Source: Micromonospora sonchi
GTDB lineage: Bacteria > Actinomycetota > Actinomycetes > Mycobacteriales > Micromonosporaceae
DNA: 64,000 bases
Direction: 5' to 3'
Assembly (NCBI RefSeq): GCF_014646235.1
Contig: NZ_BMNB01000019.1
Location: 52,469 to 116,468, forward strand
Shown here: piece after piece, positions 51,175 to 59,177 of the stretch
How the letters are laid out: every line of letters begins with the position of its first letter
Position numbering within the stretch: the first letter of the stretch is position 1
Position numbers and translations under genes: made by a program
The notes under the pieces: generated by a model
Seen by the model: the letters and a program-made list of their open reading frames with translations, nothing else
Databases searched by the model: none
What the model was told of the DNA's origin: nothing

Positions 51175-51224
51175 CGGCGCCCGCCGGAGCACCCCGATTC
51201 CCGGGGACGCTCCGGCGGGCGCCG
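51175..51224 (+). terminator. Strong hairpin after the protease gene
   Basis: Perfect 16-bp stem CGGCGCCCGCCGGAGC (51175-51190) with its complement at 51209-51224, 22 bases after the stop, and weaker outer pairing TGCAAC/GTTGCA. No T tract. Confidence 0.75.
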
Positions 51225-51246
51225 CCGTTGCAGCCTCCTGTTGCGC

Positions 51247-51314
51247 GATCTTGCACTTTCCGTCGCCGAGATATCCCTTGTCGAAGGGCTTGTCCCGACA
51301 GAAGGTGCATGATC
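51247..51314. repeat. Palindromic repeat bounded by GATC
   Basis: 19-nt arms at 51247-51265 and 51296-51314 pair at 16 of 19 positions (TGCAC and GTGCA core), with an inner CCCTT-GTCG-AAGGG hairpin. Both ends are GATC, as in the elements at 31715 and 51882. Confidence 0.6.
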
Positions 51315-51366
51315 GACGAGGCGAGGGTAGGGGGTGGGGGAGGAGTGGTGCGGGGAGAATGGGGGG

Positions 51367-51846
51367 ATGGGTTGGACCATGCTCGACTCGCCGATCGGGA
51401 TGTTCTCCGTGGCCACCGACGGGGGCAGCGTGTGCGGAACGCGCTTCGGTCCGGTCGAAGGCGCCGACACCGAGCCAATTGACGAAATGTCCCGGCGGGC
51501 CGTGGCGGAGCTGCGGGCGTACTTTGCCGGGGAGCTGATCGACTTCGGCGTGCCGGTGACAGTGCCGCGCGGGTCGGAGTTCGAGCGGGCGGTGTGGCGG
51601 GAGATGACCCGCATTCCGTACGGCGAGACGCTGACCTACGGCGAGGTGGCCCGGCGGGTGGGGGATCCGGGCGCGGCCCGCGCGGTCGGGGTGGCCTGTA
51701 ACCGCAACCCGATCCCGGTCATCGTGCCCTGCCACCGCATCATCGGTGCCAACGGAAAACTGGTCGGCTTCGGCGGCGGCCTACCCCGCAAGATCCAGCT
51801 CCTGGAGCTGGAGGCCGCCGTAGCCCTCCAACGCGCCTGGTCCTAA
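51367..51846 (+). CDS. ogt: Methylated-DNA-protein-cysteine methyltransferase
   Basis: 159 residues from ATG 51367. The N-domain begins MLDSPIGMFSVATDGGSVCG; the active domain has FERAVWREMTRIPYGETLTY, GDPGAARAVGVACNRNPIPV and the acceptor cysteine in IVPCHRIIGANGKLVGFGGG, followed by KIQLLELE. It removes O6-methyl (and other alkyl) groups from guanine in one irreversible transfer. The domain has full family length. It stands alone between repeats. Confidence 0.95.
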   Translation: MGWTMLDSPIGMFSVATDGGSVCGTRFGPVEGADTEPIDEMSRRAVAELRAYFAGELIDFGVPVTVPRGSEFERAVWREMTRIPYGETLTYGEVARRVGDPGAARAVGVACNRNPIPVIVPCHRIIGANGKLVGFGGGLPRKIQLLELEAAVALQRAWS

Positions 51847-51881
51847 CCCACGCCCACCCACCCCACCCACCCACCCTCGTC

Positions 51882-51936
51882 GATCATGAGGTTAGCGGCG
51901 AAGTTGATCTCTTGGGCTGCCGCTAACCTCATGATC
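51882..51936. repeat. Perfect long-stem palindrome bounded by GATC
   Basis: GATCATGAGGTTAGCGGC (51882-51899) and its exact complement (51919-51936) flank a 19-base loop: an 18-bp perfect stem just after ogt. It may terminate ogt and/or the convergent lipoprotein gene, but the structure and GATC ends suggest a dispersed repeat family. Confidence 0.7.
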
Positions 51937-51978
51937 AACCAGGTGTTGGCGGTCGGAAGGCAGTGTGCAGGGTGGCGG

Positions 51979-52695
51979 TCAGTTGGGGGCGGGGAGGCAA
52001 CCGCCGTCGGCGATGCGGGTACCGATCTCCACCTTGATGTCGTCCCGGCGGACGCTGCCGAAGACGCACGCCCGGCCGGTCCACCCGGCGAAGAGCAACC
52101 CGTCGCCGGGGCCGAGGTCGAGCCGACCCGGTGGCCGGACGACGACGTCGACCAGCCCGGTGGCGGTCAGCGTCCGCTCCACGGCCTCCTGCTCGGGCTC
52201 GCCTCGGCCGCCGACAATCAGCAGGTTGAGGCCTTGCGATACCTCCGCCGCACAGGCTCGGGCACCGTCCGCCGTTTCGGGGTCAAGATTGCCGCGCTGC
52301 CGGAAGGCTTTGTTGGCTGCCTGCTGGCGCAGAAACTCCTCTTGGCGCAACTGCTCGTCCATCATCGGGTTGCCGGCGTCGGGCACAGCCGGCACGGTCG
52401 GTGAGGTGCCGACGCCGCTCGGCTCGACCACCATCTTGGCCGGCGGGGTGGTCGTAGAGGTGACGCCGCCGCCAGGCTCGGGCACTACCGGTGGCGCGGC
52501 GACTGCGACAGCACAGCGGGCCTCGGCCGCGGGTGTCGCTGGAATGGCGGGTGGTGCATTCTCGCCTGGGTCGGCGGTGGGGGCGTTCCCCGGCTGGGCG
52601 CAGGCGACCAGGGTGGAGAGCAGCATCGCGCCCACGACTGCCCCGGCAACCCGATACCAAGACCTGACGACACGAGCAGCGTCAATGGACAACAC
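51979..52695 (-). CDS. Putative lipoprotein of unknown function
   Basis: 238 residues from GTG 52695. The signal RSWYRVAGAVVGAMLLSTLVAC has a lipobox (LVAC) near residue 32. The mature part begins with a Pro/Ala linker, and the rest has EEFLRQQAANKAFRQR and GLLFAGWTGRACVFGSVRRD. Four cysteines in the mature part could pair in the outside domain. I do not recognise a family. It converges on ogt over the long palindrome. Confidence 0.66.
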   Translation of the reverse strand: MLSIDAARVVRSWYRVAGAVVGAMLLSTLVACAQPGNAPTADPGENAPPAIPATPAAEARCAVAVAAPPVVPEPGGGVTSTTTPPAKMVVEPSGVGTSPTVPAVPDAGNPMMDEQLRQEEFLRQQAANKAFRQRGNLDPETADGARACAAEVSQGLNLLIVGGRGEPEQEAVERTLTATGLVDVVVRPPGRLDLGPGDGLLFAGWTGRACVFGSVRRDDIKVEIGTRIADGGCLPAPN

Positions 52696-53041
52696 GCCGC
52701 TCAGCCTACTAACGCCCGTGACTGGGGGCGCCGTGCCTTGGGGTGTGGACGGCGCGGGTTGCGGTATCTCGGGGTGTTCGGGTGTTCAGGGCGGGCACGG
52801 GTTGCGGCATGTCGGCGTATCCGGCCCTGTGGGTGGCGTGGGTTGCGGCATGTTGGGGTTTCCGGGCCGGTTGAAACCGCGAGTTGCGGTGTCCTGTGCG
52901 CAGGGCCGCGAGTTGCGGTGTCCAGTGCGACGTGCCGCTCGCGGACGTGGTTCTATTGCCCGGCCGCCTGACGTGCCAGGACCCGCCCCGCCGCCCCGCC
53001 CTATTTCCGGTCGTTCTTACCCGGCCCAGCGGCGCTCGGCG
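52696..53041. other. Repeat-rich intergenic region
   Basis: 346 bp without a supported gene. It contains the degenerate GTTGCGG-type repeat series; the plus-strand reading frame across it has no start signal. Confidence 0.5.
52754..52925 (+). repeat. Degenerate tandem repeat with GTTGCGG core
   Basis: Five copies of a G-rich core: GCGGGTTGCGGTATC (52754), CGGGTTGCGGCATG (52798), GGGTTGCGGCATG (52840), and GCGAGTTGCGGTGTCC twice (about 52879 and 52909). Spacing is 30-45 bp. All are on the same strand; purpose unknown. Confidence 0.6.
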
Positions 53042-53290
53042 TCAGGCGGTGGGCGCGTCGAGTCGCCCTGCCCGGACTTCTACAAGGAAACGGCTCCAGG
53101 TGGTGTCGGGGTAGATCAGGATGGGGCCGGTGCGATCTTTGCTGTCGCGTACGGCGTACCGCCGGCTTCCGTCGAGCACGGGCCCGGCCTCCACACAGTT
53201 GCCGTCGCCGTTGTCGCTGCGGGTGCTGACATGCCAGGCCACCGGCAACCCGGTGCTGGTGGATCGGCCGGCGGTCGCCATGGGGCTCAC
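53042..53290 (-). CDS. DUF397 domain protein
   Basis: 82 residues from GTG 53290. The family pattern is clear: WHVSTRSDNGDGNCVEAGPV, YAVRDSKDRTGPILIYPDTT, WSRFLVEVRAGRLDAPTA. DUF397 proteins are usually the small partner next to XRE (Scr1-like) regulators in actinomycetes. Here the start overlaps the stop of a truncated regulator as GTGA, so the pair was once intact. Orphan now. Confidence 0.82.
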   Translation of the reverse strand: MSPMATAGRSTSTGLPVAWHVSTRSDNGDGNCVEAGPVLDGSRRYAVRDSKDRTGPILIYPDTTWSRFLVEVRAGRLDAPTA

Positions 53291-53470
53291 TCCAGACGGG
53301 CTTCAAGATCGAAGAAGATTCGCTGCACGGCGCCGTTGCGCAGCGCCGCCCGGCGTAGCCGATCGTAGCGCTGGTGCAGCGGAGCCGCCTTCTCTCCTTC
53401 GACCACGACTGTCCCGGCGACGGCGTCCGCCTCATCGACAACCGCGTCACAGGCACTCCCGGACGGGTCG
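53287..53470 (-). pseudogene. C-terminal remnant of an Scr1-like XRE regulator
   Basis: In the frame ending TGA at 53287-53289 the code reads DEADAVAGTVVVEGEKAAPL, QRYDRLRRAALRNGAVQRIF and FDLEARLE. This resembles the C-terminal end of XRE regulators that precede DUF397 genes. The HTH and most of the protein are missing and there is no start, so it is a fragment. Confidence 0.55.
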
Positions 53471-53532
53471 TGCCAACAACTCAGCGTGGCGGCGGGCGGT
53501 TGACCAGGTGATGGGCGGACGCTGAGACGACT

Positions 53533-53564
53533 GTGGGGCCGGATCCCACCGGATCCGGCCCCAC
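53533..53564 (-). terminator. Hairpin after ino1
   Basis: GTGGGGCCGGATCC, loop CACC, then the exact complement: a perfect 14-bp stem 14 bases after the ino1 stop. Confidence 0.75.
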
Positions 53565-53577
53565 GTGCGTCAGCGGG

Positions 53578-54657
53578 TCAGCTCTCGATCTCGCCGGCGA
53601 TGAACGCCTCGACGGCGGCGTGCGCGTCGTGGTCGGCGTACTGCACGGGCGGGGACTTCATGAAGTACGACGAGGCCGACAGGATCGGGCCGCCGATCTT
53701 CCGGTCCAGGGCGATCTTCGCAGCCCGGACGGCGTCGATGATGACGCCCGCCGAGTTCGGCGAGTCCCACACCTCGAGCTTGAGCTCGGCGTTGAGCGGG
53801 GTGTCACCGAACGAGCGGCCCTCCAGGCGGATGTAGGCCCACTTGCGGTCGTCCAGCCACGGCACGTGGTCGGAGGGACCGATGTGCACGTCGCTCTTGG
53901 CCATCTCGTGCGGCACCTGGGAGGTCACCGACTGGGTCTTCGAGATCTTCTTCGAGACCAGGCGGTTGCGCTCCAGCATGTTCATGAAGTCCATGTTGCC
54001 GCCGAAGTTGAGCTGGTACGTGCGCAGCAGCTCGACACCGCGGTCCTCGAAGAGCTTGGCCAGCGCCCGGTGCACGATGGTCGCGCCGACCTGGCTCTTG
54101 ATGTCGTCGCCGACGATCGGCAGGCCGGCGTCGGTGAACTTCTGCGCCCACTCGGGGTCGGAGGCGATGAAGACCGGCAGGGCGTTGACGAACGCGCAGC
54201 CGGCGTCGATCGCGGCCTGGGCGTAGAACTTGTCGGCCGCGTCGGAGCCCACCGGCAGGTAGGAGACGACGACGTCGACCTGCGCGTCGCGCAGCGCCTT
54301 GGCCACGTCGACCGGCTCGACGTCCGACTCCTCGATGATCTCGCGGTAGTACTGGCCGAGACCGTCGAAGGTCGGGCCGCGCTGCACGGTGACGCCGGTC
54401 GGCGGTACGTCGCAGAGCTTGATGGTGTTGTTCTCGCTGGCGACCATCGCCTCCGCGAGGTCCATGCCCACCTTCTTGGCGTCGACATCGAACGCCGCGA
54501 CGAACTGCACGTCCGAGACGTGATAGTCGCCGAAGGTGACGTGCATGAGACCCGGGACGCGGTCGTTCGGGTCGGCGTTCCGGTAGTACTCGACGCCCTG
54601 TACCAGGGACGAGGCGCAGTTACCCACACCGACGATGGCGACGCGGACGGAGCCCAT
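53578..54657 (-). CDS. ino1: Inositol-3-phosphate synthase
   Basis: 359 residues from ATG 54657 (AAGGAGG eight bases upstream); upstream in-frame ATGs at 54684 onward are rejected. NAD-binding start: VRVAIVGVGNCASSLVQGVE. Family segments: LMHVTFGDYHVSDVQFVAAF, LRTYQLNFGGNMDFMNMLER, SDHVPWLDDRKWAYIRLEG. It makes inositol 1-phosphate from glucose 6-phosphate, the first step to phosphatidylinositol and mycothiol in actinomycetes. It is preceded by a PadR regulator gene. Confidence 0.95.
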   Translation of the reverse strand: MGSVRVAIVGVGNCASSLVQGVEYYRNADPNDRVPGLMHVTFGDYHVSDVQFVAAFDVDAKKVGMDLAEAMVASENNTIKLCDVPPTGVTVQRGPTFDGLGQYYREIIEESDVEPVDVAKALRDAQVDVVVSYLPVGSDAADKFYAQAAIDAGCAFVNALPVFIASDPEWAQKFTDAGLPIVGDDIKSQVGATIVHRALAKLFEDRGVELLRTYQLNFGGNMDFMNMLERNRLVSKKISKTQSVTSQVPHEMAKSDVHIGPSDHVPWLDDRKWAYIRLEGRSFGDTPLNAELKLEVWDSPNSAGVIIDAVRAAKIALDRKIGGPILSASSYFMKSPPVQYADHDAHAAVEAFIAGEIES

Positions 54658-54680
54658 CGCGTATGCCTCCTTCTTCATCA

Positions 54681-55319
54681 TCACGGCCGCTCTTTCCTGG
54701 ACTCTCCAGGCGGAGGCGGGCTGTTGTCTTCTCGTCGGCCGCCGGCCGTCCCTTCCTGCGGGACCGTCGGGGCACGGCCGGAGCGCTCGTTGGCGATGAG
54801 CTCCTCCAGCCAGCGAACCTCACGCTCACAGGCCTCCAGGCCGTGGCGTTGCAGCTCCAGCGTGTACGCGTCGAGGCGCTCGGCCGCCCGGCCCAGCATG
54901 TCGCGAAGGCCCTCGCGACGTTCCTCTATGGTGCGGCGGCGACCTTCCAGGATCCGAAGTCGGGTCGCCTGGTCGGTTCGGGAAAAGAACGCGAAGTGCA
55001 CACCGAAACCGCTGTCGCCGTACGTCTCCGGCCCGGTTTGTGCGATGAGCTGGGCGAAGCGTTCCTTGCCCTCTGCGGTGATGGTGTAGACCACCCGACC
55101 TCGCCGGCTGGTCAGCGCGGGGACCTCCTCGGCGGTGGCGGGTGTCTCGGCGGCCTCGGCGATCCAGCCCGCCGCCTGGAGACGGCGCAGGGTCGGATAG
55201 AGCGAGCCGTAGCTGAACGCTGCCCGGATCGCCCCGAGCTTGGCGGTGAGCTCCTTGCGTAGCTCGTAGCCGTGCATGGAGGCCTCCTGCAACAGGCCGA
55301 GGATGGCGAGTTCGAGCAC
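54681..55319 (-). CDS. PadR family transcriptional regulator
   Basis: 212 residues from GTG 55319 (GGAAGG six bases upstream). Winged helix: MLELAILGLLQEASMHGYEL, AFSYGSLYPTLRRLQAAGWI, RRGRVVYTITAEGKERFAQL. The C-terminal dimer part is a long helix RRRTIEERREGLRDMLGRAA, TLELQRHGLEACEREVRWLE. It ends 23 bases before ino1, so they form an operon. A 23-bp palindrome upstream (55362) is a strong operator candidate, so it probably controls itself and ino1. Confidence 0.9.
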   Translation of the reverse strand: MLELAILGLLQEASMHGYELRKELTAKLGAIRAAFSYGSLYPTLRRLQAAGWIAEAAETPATAEEVPALTSRRGRVVYTITAEGKERFAQLIAQTGPETYGDSGFGVHFAFFSRTDQATRLRILEGRRRTIEERREGLRDMLGRAAERLDAYTLELQRHGLEACEREVRWLEELIANERSGRAPTVPQEGTAGGRREDNSPPPPGESRKERP

Positions 55320-55361
55320 GGCCACCCTTCCTTTACCCTGTGCGTGGAGCACTAACCACCA

Positions 55362-55384
55362 CGATGTATCGGACCGATACATCG
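55362..55384. promoter_or_regulatory. PadR-type operator palindrome
   Basis: CGATGTATCGG-A-CCGATACATCG: perfect 11-bp arms around one base, with the ATGTAT/ATACAT core seen in other PadR operators. It lies 43 bp upstream of the padR start and 108 bp before the divergent DUF5318 gene. Confidence 0.8.
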
Positions 55385-55492
55385 CACCGTAGCGTCTCGC
55401 CCTGGCCGGGGCAAACACCCGCTCCGACGTTCACCGGTCACGGATCGTCACGGTGGTCGCCTCGTCTGGCGAGAGCGCGTACCCTTTGCCGC

Positions 55493-55957
55493 ATGCGTAC
55501 GCAGCGCCAGGTAGTGGACTACTCGCTCCGGAAGCGAGCGGCGCTGCGTGAACTCCTCGCCGGGCGGGTCGGCACCTACGACCTGTGCGACGCGTCTCCG
55601 TACCTGAAGAACGCCGCTCGCTTCCACGGTGAGCCCACCGATCAGCGGTGCCCGATCTGCCGGAGTGAGAACCTCACCCTCGTCCACTACATTTACGGGG
55701 ACGAACTCAAGCAGTCCGCCGGCCAGGCCCGTACAGTGGCCGAGTTGTCGGTGCTGGCAATGACGCTGCGTGAGTTCCAGGTCTTCGTGGTGGAGGTGTG
55801 CCTCGGCTGTGACTGGAACCATCTCGTCGAGCAGTACCTGCTCGGGCGGGACGGGCTGACCGGTGGCGTCGAGGGCGGGTCGGAGCAGCAGACGGCGAGC
55901 GGTGTGGCCGCCGCCGGTGGAGCAGATGCGCGACGAAGGCGAGAGGCGCAACGGTGA
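55493..55957 (+). CDS. DUF5318 family protein
   Basis: 154 residues from ATG 55493: MRTQRQVVDYSLRKRAALRE. The paired cysteines CPICRSENLTLVHYIYG and EVCLGCDWNHLVEQYLLG form a probable zinc site. The conserved order PBP-next to DUF5318 beyond ino1 is usual in actinomycetes. Function is unknown. It diverges from the PadR-ino1 operon and shares its operator region. Confidence 0.83.
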   Translation: MRTQRQVVDYSLRKRAALRELLAGRVGTYDLCDASPYLKNAARFHGEPTDQRCPICRSENLTLVHYIYGDELKQSAGQARTVAELSVLAMTLREFQVFVVEVCLGCDWNHLVEQYLLGRDGLTGGVEGGSEQQTASGVAAAGGADARRRREAQR

Positions 55958-56153
55958 GTCGAGCTCGATCGGCCAGCCCCGGCCGTGGTGTACGCGGCCG
56001 GGGTGACCGATGGCTCGCAGGGGCGAATAGTCCGAATGATTCAGATCTGAACTCGTCGACGCGGTGCCCCCGTGCCAAGACGACGGGTGTCGCAACTCAC
56101 GGCAAACCGGTGGTGGCGCGACAGGGCCCCACCGCGACGGCAGGGTGTGAGGA

Positions 56154-59033
56154 ATGAACTCGTACGGTGATCCCAGCTCCTCGCGCGGCCGGGCCCGGAT
56201 TCCGGGCCAGGACGACGGGTCGGCGGACGACGCGTACCGCCGCTCGGGTGGTGATCCGCGCGCAGTCAACTGGTCGACCGGACCGGAGGGGACGGCCTCG
56301 TCGGCCCGCGCCTCGGTCGGTGGGCGAGCTTCGGTCGGTGGCTCGGCGAGCGTTCCGCCGCGTGGCGGATCAGCCGCCGGCTCGGCCTCGGCCGGTGCCG
56401 CATCGATGGGCCGGGCCGGGCCGGGCCGAGCCTCGGTGCCGGTCTCTCCGGCCGGGCCGGGGCGGGCCTCGGTGCCGGTGTCCCCAGCGCCGGGGCGAGC
56501 CGGTCGTGCGTCGGTGCCGGTGAGTCCGGCGCCGGGTCGGGCCTCGGTCGGTGCCGCCTCCGTCGGTGCGGCCTCGGCCGGTCGGGCGAGCGTCGGCTCG
56601 GCGTCCGTGGGCGGCCGGGCCGCGGTGGCCCGCGCGAGCGTCGGCGGCCCGGGCGGTCCGGGCGGTCCGGGCGGTCCGGGCGGTCCGGGCGGTCCGGGCG
56701 GTCCGGGTGGACCCGGTCGCGGTGGACGCGACCCGGACGCGGTGGCCCGGGCCCGTAAGCGCAAGCGGATGAACATGCTGATCGCCGGCTTCGCGGTCTT
56801 CATCATGCTGGCCGGCATCGGCGTGGTCGGGTTCACCTACTACTCGACCAACGTGGTGCTGCCCAAGGAGATCCCGCTGCCGCTCTCCACCACCGTCTAC
56901 ATGAAGGACGGCAAGACCACGGTGGCCAGGCTCGGCAACGAGAACCGCATCTTCGTCACCATCGACAACATCCCGCAGCACGTGCAGGACGCGGTCGCCG
57001 CCGCCGAGGACCGCAACTTCTACCGGCACTCGGGCGTGGACTACAAGGGCATCGCCCGGGCCGCCTGGAACAACCTCTCCGGTGGCGACAAGCAGGGTGC
57101 CTCGACCATTACCCAGCAGTACGCCCGCAACGCCTACGAGAACCTCCAGGACGACAGCTACACGCGGAAGGTGAAGGAGGCGATTTTCGCCTCCAAGCTG
57201 AACGACAAGTTCACCAAGAAGCAGATCATGGAGAACTACCTCAACGTGATCTACTTCGGTCGGGGCGCGTACGGCATCGAGGCGGCGGCACAGACGTACT
57301 TCAAGACCAGCACCAAGAAGCTCACTCCGGCACAGGGGGCGGTGCTCGCCGCGCTGATCAAGCAGCCAGTCGCCAGTTCCACGCACAAGGGGTACGACCC
57401 GGCGGAGAACGAGGTCGACGCCAAGATCCGGTGGGACTATGTCATCGACGGCATGGTCCAGGAGGGCTGGCTGAACGCTCCCGGGAAGCCGGAACGCCCG
57501 ACCGAGTACCCGAAGGTCGAGAAAGTCAAGAAGGACAACGGCTTCGGTGTCGCCACCCCGCGCGGAAACGTGATCAACTACGTCCGCAAGGAGATGGAGG
57601 AGTGGGGCCTCTGCTCCAACTCCGGTGAGCCGGGCAAGCCCAGCTGCGTGACCGAGCTGCGGGAAGGTGGCTACCGGATCACCACCAGCATCGACCCGAA
57701 GATGCAGAAGGCGCTGGAAGAGGTGGCCCAGGTCGGCCGCAAGAGCGCCTTCCTGGCGGACCAGCCGAAGAACCTGATGCCGGCGGTGGTCTCCGTCGAG
57801 CCGAAGACCGGCCGCGTGCTCGCCTACTACGGCGGCAACAGCGGTGCCGACTACGACTACGCGGGCCTCAACACCGACTCCAACGGCGCCCTCGTCGGCG
57901 GTCACCCGCCGGGCTCGTCGTTCAAGGTCTACACCCTCGCCGCGGCCATCGACGCCGGCATCTCGGTCAAGTCGCGCTGGGACGCCACCCCGTTCAAGCC
58001 GGAGGGCTTCAAGGACAAGATCATTAACGCGGGCCGCGACCTGCGCGGAAGTTGCAACCAGAACTGCACACTCGAAGATTCGACGATCCAGTCGTACAAC
58101 GTTCCGTTCTTCCACATCGCGGACAAGATCGGCACGGACAAGGTGATCGACATGGCCCGGCGGGCCGGCATCCGCACCATGTGGAACGATGATCAGAAGC
58201 CGTTCGACCTGATCAAGAACAAGCCGAAGGATCTCGCGCCGAGCCAGTTCGACCGGGTGGCCGCCTACGGCCAGTACCCGGTCACCGTGCTGGACCACGC
58301 CAACGGCCTGGCCACGCTCGCCAATGGCGGCAAGTACAACAAGGCGCACTTCGTGCTGAAGGTGGAGAAGCAGAACAAGGCAACCGGCAAGTGGGACAAG
58401 GTCCGCGGCACCGGCGAGAAGCTCGAGCCGAAGCAGGTGATCCGCACCGAGGTTGCCGACGAGGTGACCGCGGTCCTCAAGGAGATCCCGGGCAAGAACA
58501 ACGCCAGCCTGGCCGGCCGTCCGCTGGCCGGCAAGACCGGCACCTGGCAGCTCGGCGACACCGGCAAGAACCAGGACGCCTGGATGGTCGGCTACGACAA
58601 GAACGTGGCCACGGCGGTGTGGATCGGTAGCCGCGATGTGAAGAAGCGGGCCATCGTCAACAAAAACAACGACAACATCGGCGGTGGAAACCTGCCGGCG
58701 CAGCTGTGGAAGCGCTACATGGAACAGGCGCTGAAGGGCTACGAACCATCCGACCTGCCGAACGTCACCGGTATCGGGGATGAGGACGCCGGCAACGGAA
58801 TAGCTCCGCCCCCGCCGACGCCGGAGAACGGGCAGTGCGAGCCGACCGACCTGCTCTGCCAGCTCGGCGGCGGCAACAACAACGGTGGGAACAACGGCGG
58901 CGGTAGGCGGGGCAACAACGGTCCCGGCGGTCCGGGCGCCGACTCCCCCTTCGACCCGCCGACGCGCGACGGTGGTGAAGGCGGTGGTGGCGGGGACGGA
59001 CTGCTACCACCGACAACGACCAATCGGGAGTAG
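56154..59033 (+). CDS. Class A penicillin-binding protein (transglycosylase/transpeptidase)
   Basis: 959 residues from ATG 56154 (GAGGA directly upstream). Cytoplasmic part of 200 residues is low complexity: RASVPVSPAPG-type repeats and a GGP run (164-186). One membrane helix at 204-228. GT51 transglycosylase: AAEDRNFYRHSGVDYKG (Glu282) and GASTITQQYARNAYENL. Transpeptidase: PPGSSFKVYTLAAA (Ser585, SxxK), QSYNVPFF (SxN), LAGKTGTWQLG (KTG). The tail is Pro/Asn/Gly-rich. It polymerises and cross-links peptidoglycan, like PonA of mycobacteria. Confidence 0.96.
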   Translation: MNSYGDPSSSRGRARIPGQDDGSADDAYRRSGGDPRAVNWSTGPEGTASSARASVGGRASVGGSASVPPRGGSAAGSASAGAASMGRAGPGRASVPVSPAGPGRASVPVSPAPGRAGRASVPVSPAPGRASVGAASVGAASAGRASVGSASVGGRAAVARASVGGPGGPGGPGGPGGPGGPGGPGGPGRGGRDPDAVARARKRKRMNMLIAGFAVFIMLAGIGVVGFTYYSTNVVLPKEIPLPLSTTVYMKDGKTTVARLGNENRIFVTIDNIPQHVQDAVAAAEDRNFYRHSGVDYKGIARAAWNNLSGGDKQGASTITQQYARNAYENLQDDSYTRKVKEAIFASKLNDKFTKKQIMENYLNVIYFGRGAYGIEAAAQTYFKTSTKKLTPAQGAVLAALIKQPVASSTHKGYDPAENEVDAKIRWDYVIDGMVQEGWLNAPGKPERPTEYPKVEKVKKDNGFGVATPRGNVINYVRKEMEEWGLCSNSGEPGKPSCVTELREGGYRITTSIDPKMQKALEEVAQVGRKSAFLADQPKNLMPAVVSVEPKTGRVLAYYGGNSGADYDYAGLNTDSNGALVGGHPPGSSFKVYTLAAAIDAGISVKSRWDATPFKPEGFKDKIINAGRDLRGSCNQNCTLEDSTIQSYNVPFFHIADKIGTDKVIDMARRAGIRTMWNDDQKPFDLIKNKPKDLAPSQFDRVAAYGQYPVTVLDHANGLATLANGGKYNKAHFVLKVEKQNKATGKWDKVRGTGEKLEPKQVIRTEVADEVTAVLKEIPGKNNASLAGRPLAGKTGTWQLGDTGKNQDAWMVGYDKNVATAVWIGSRDVKKRAIVNKNNDNIGGGNLPAQLWKRYMEQALKGYEPSDLPNVTGIGDEDAGNGIAPPPPTPENGQCEPTDLLCQLGGGNNNGGNNGGGRRGNNGPGGPGADSPFDPPTRDGGEGGGGGDGLLPPTTTNRE
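56644..56712. repeat. 9-bp tandem repeat in the PBP gene
   Basis: About seven copies of the nine-base unit GGCGGTCCG, encoding Gly-Gly-Pro. In-frame length changes would alter only the length of the cytoplasmic linker before the membrane helix. Confidence 0.85.
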
Positions 59034-59042
59034 CCTCCTTCG

Positions 59043-59085
59043 ACGCCGCGGGCGGCCGGACACCGTGTCCGGCCGCCCGCGGCGT
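59043..59085 (+). terminator. Strong hairpin after the PBP gene
   Basis: Perfect 21-bp stem around a single C (left arm starts ACGCCGCGGGCGG), ten bases after the stop, then TTGG. Separates the PBP gene from the glycosyltransferase gene. Confidence 0.8.
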
Positions 59086-59177
59086 TTGGCGTACGCCACC
59101 GCGAGTGGTCGTGACGATCCACGGCGTTCGTGGTTTCGACTTCTGCCCGGTCATCTGATACGGCAAGATGCACGGTC

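Noticed and set aside
53121..53525. 134-residue plus-strand frame opposite the DUF397 gene
   Set aside because: DUF397 signatures are on the minus strand; plus frame shows no signal.
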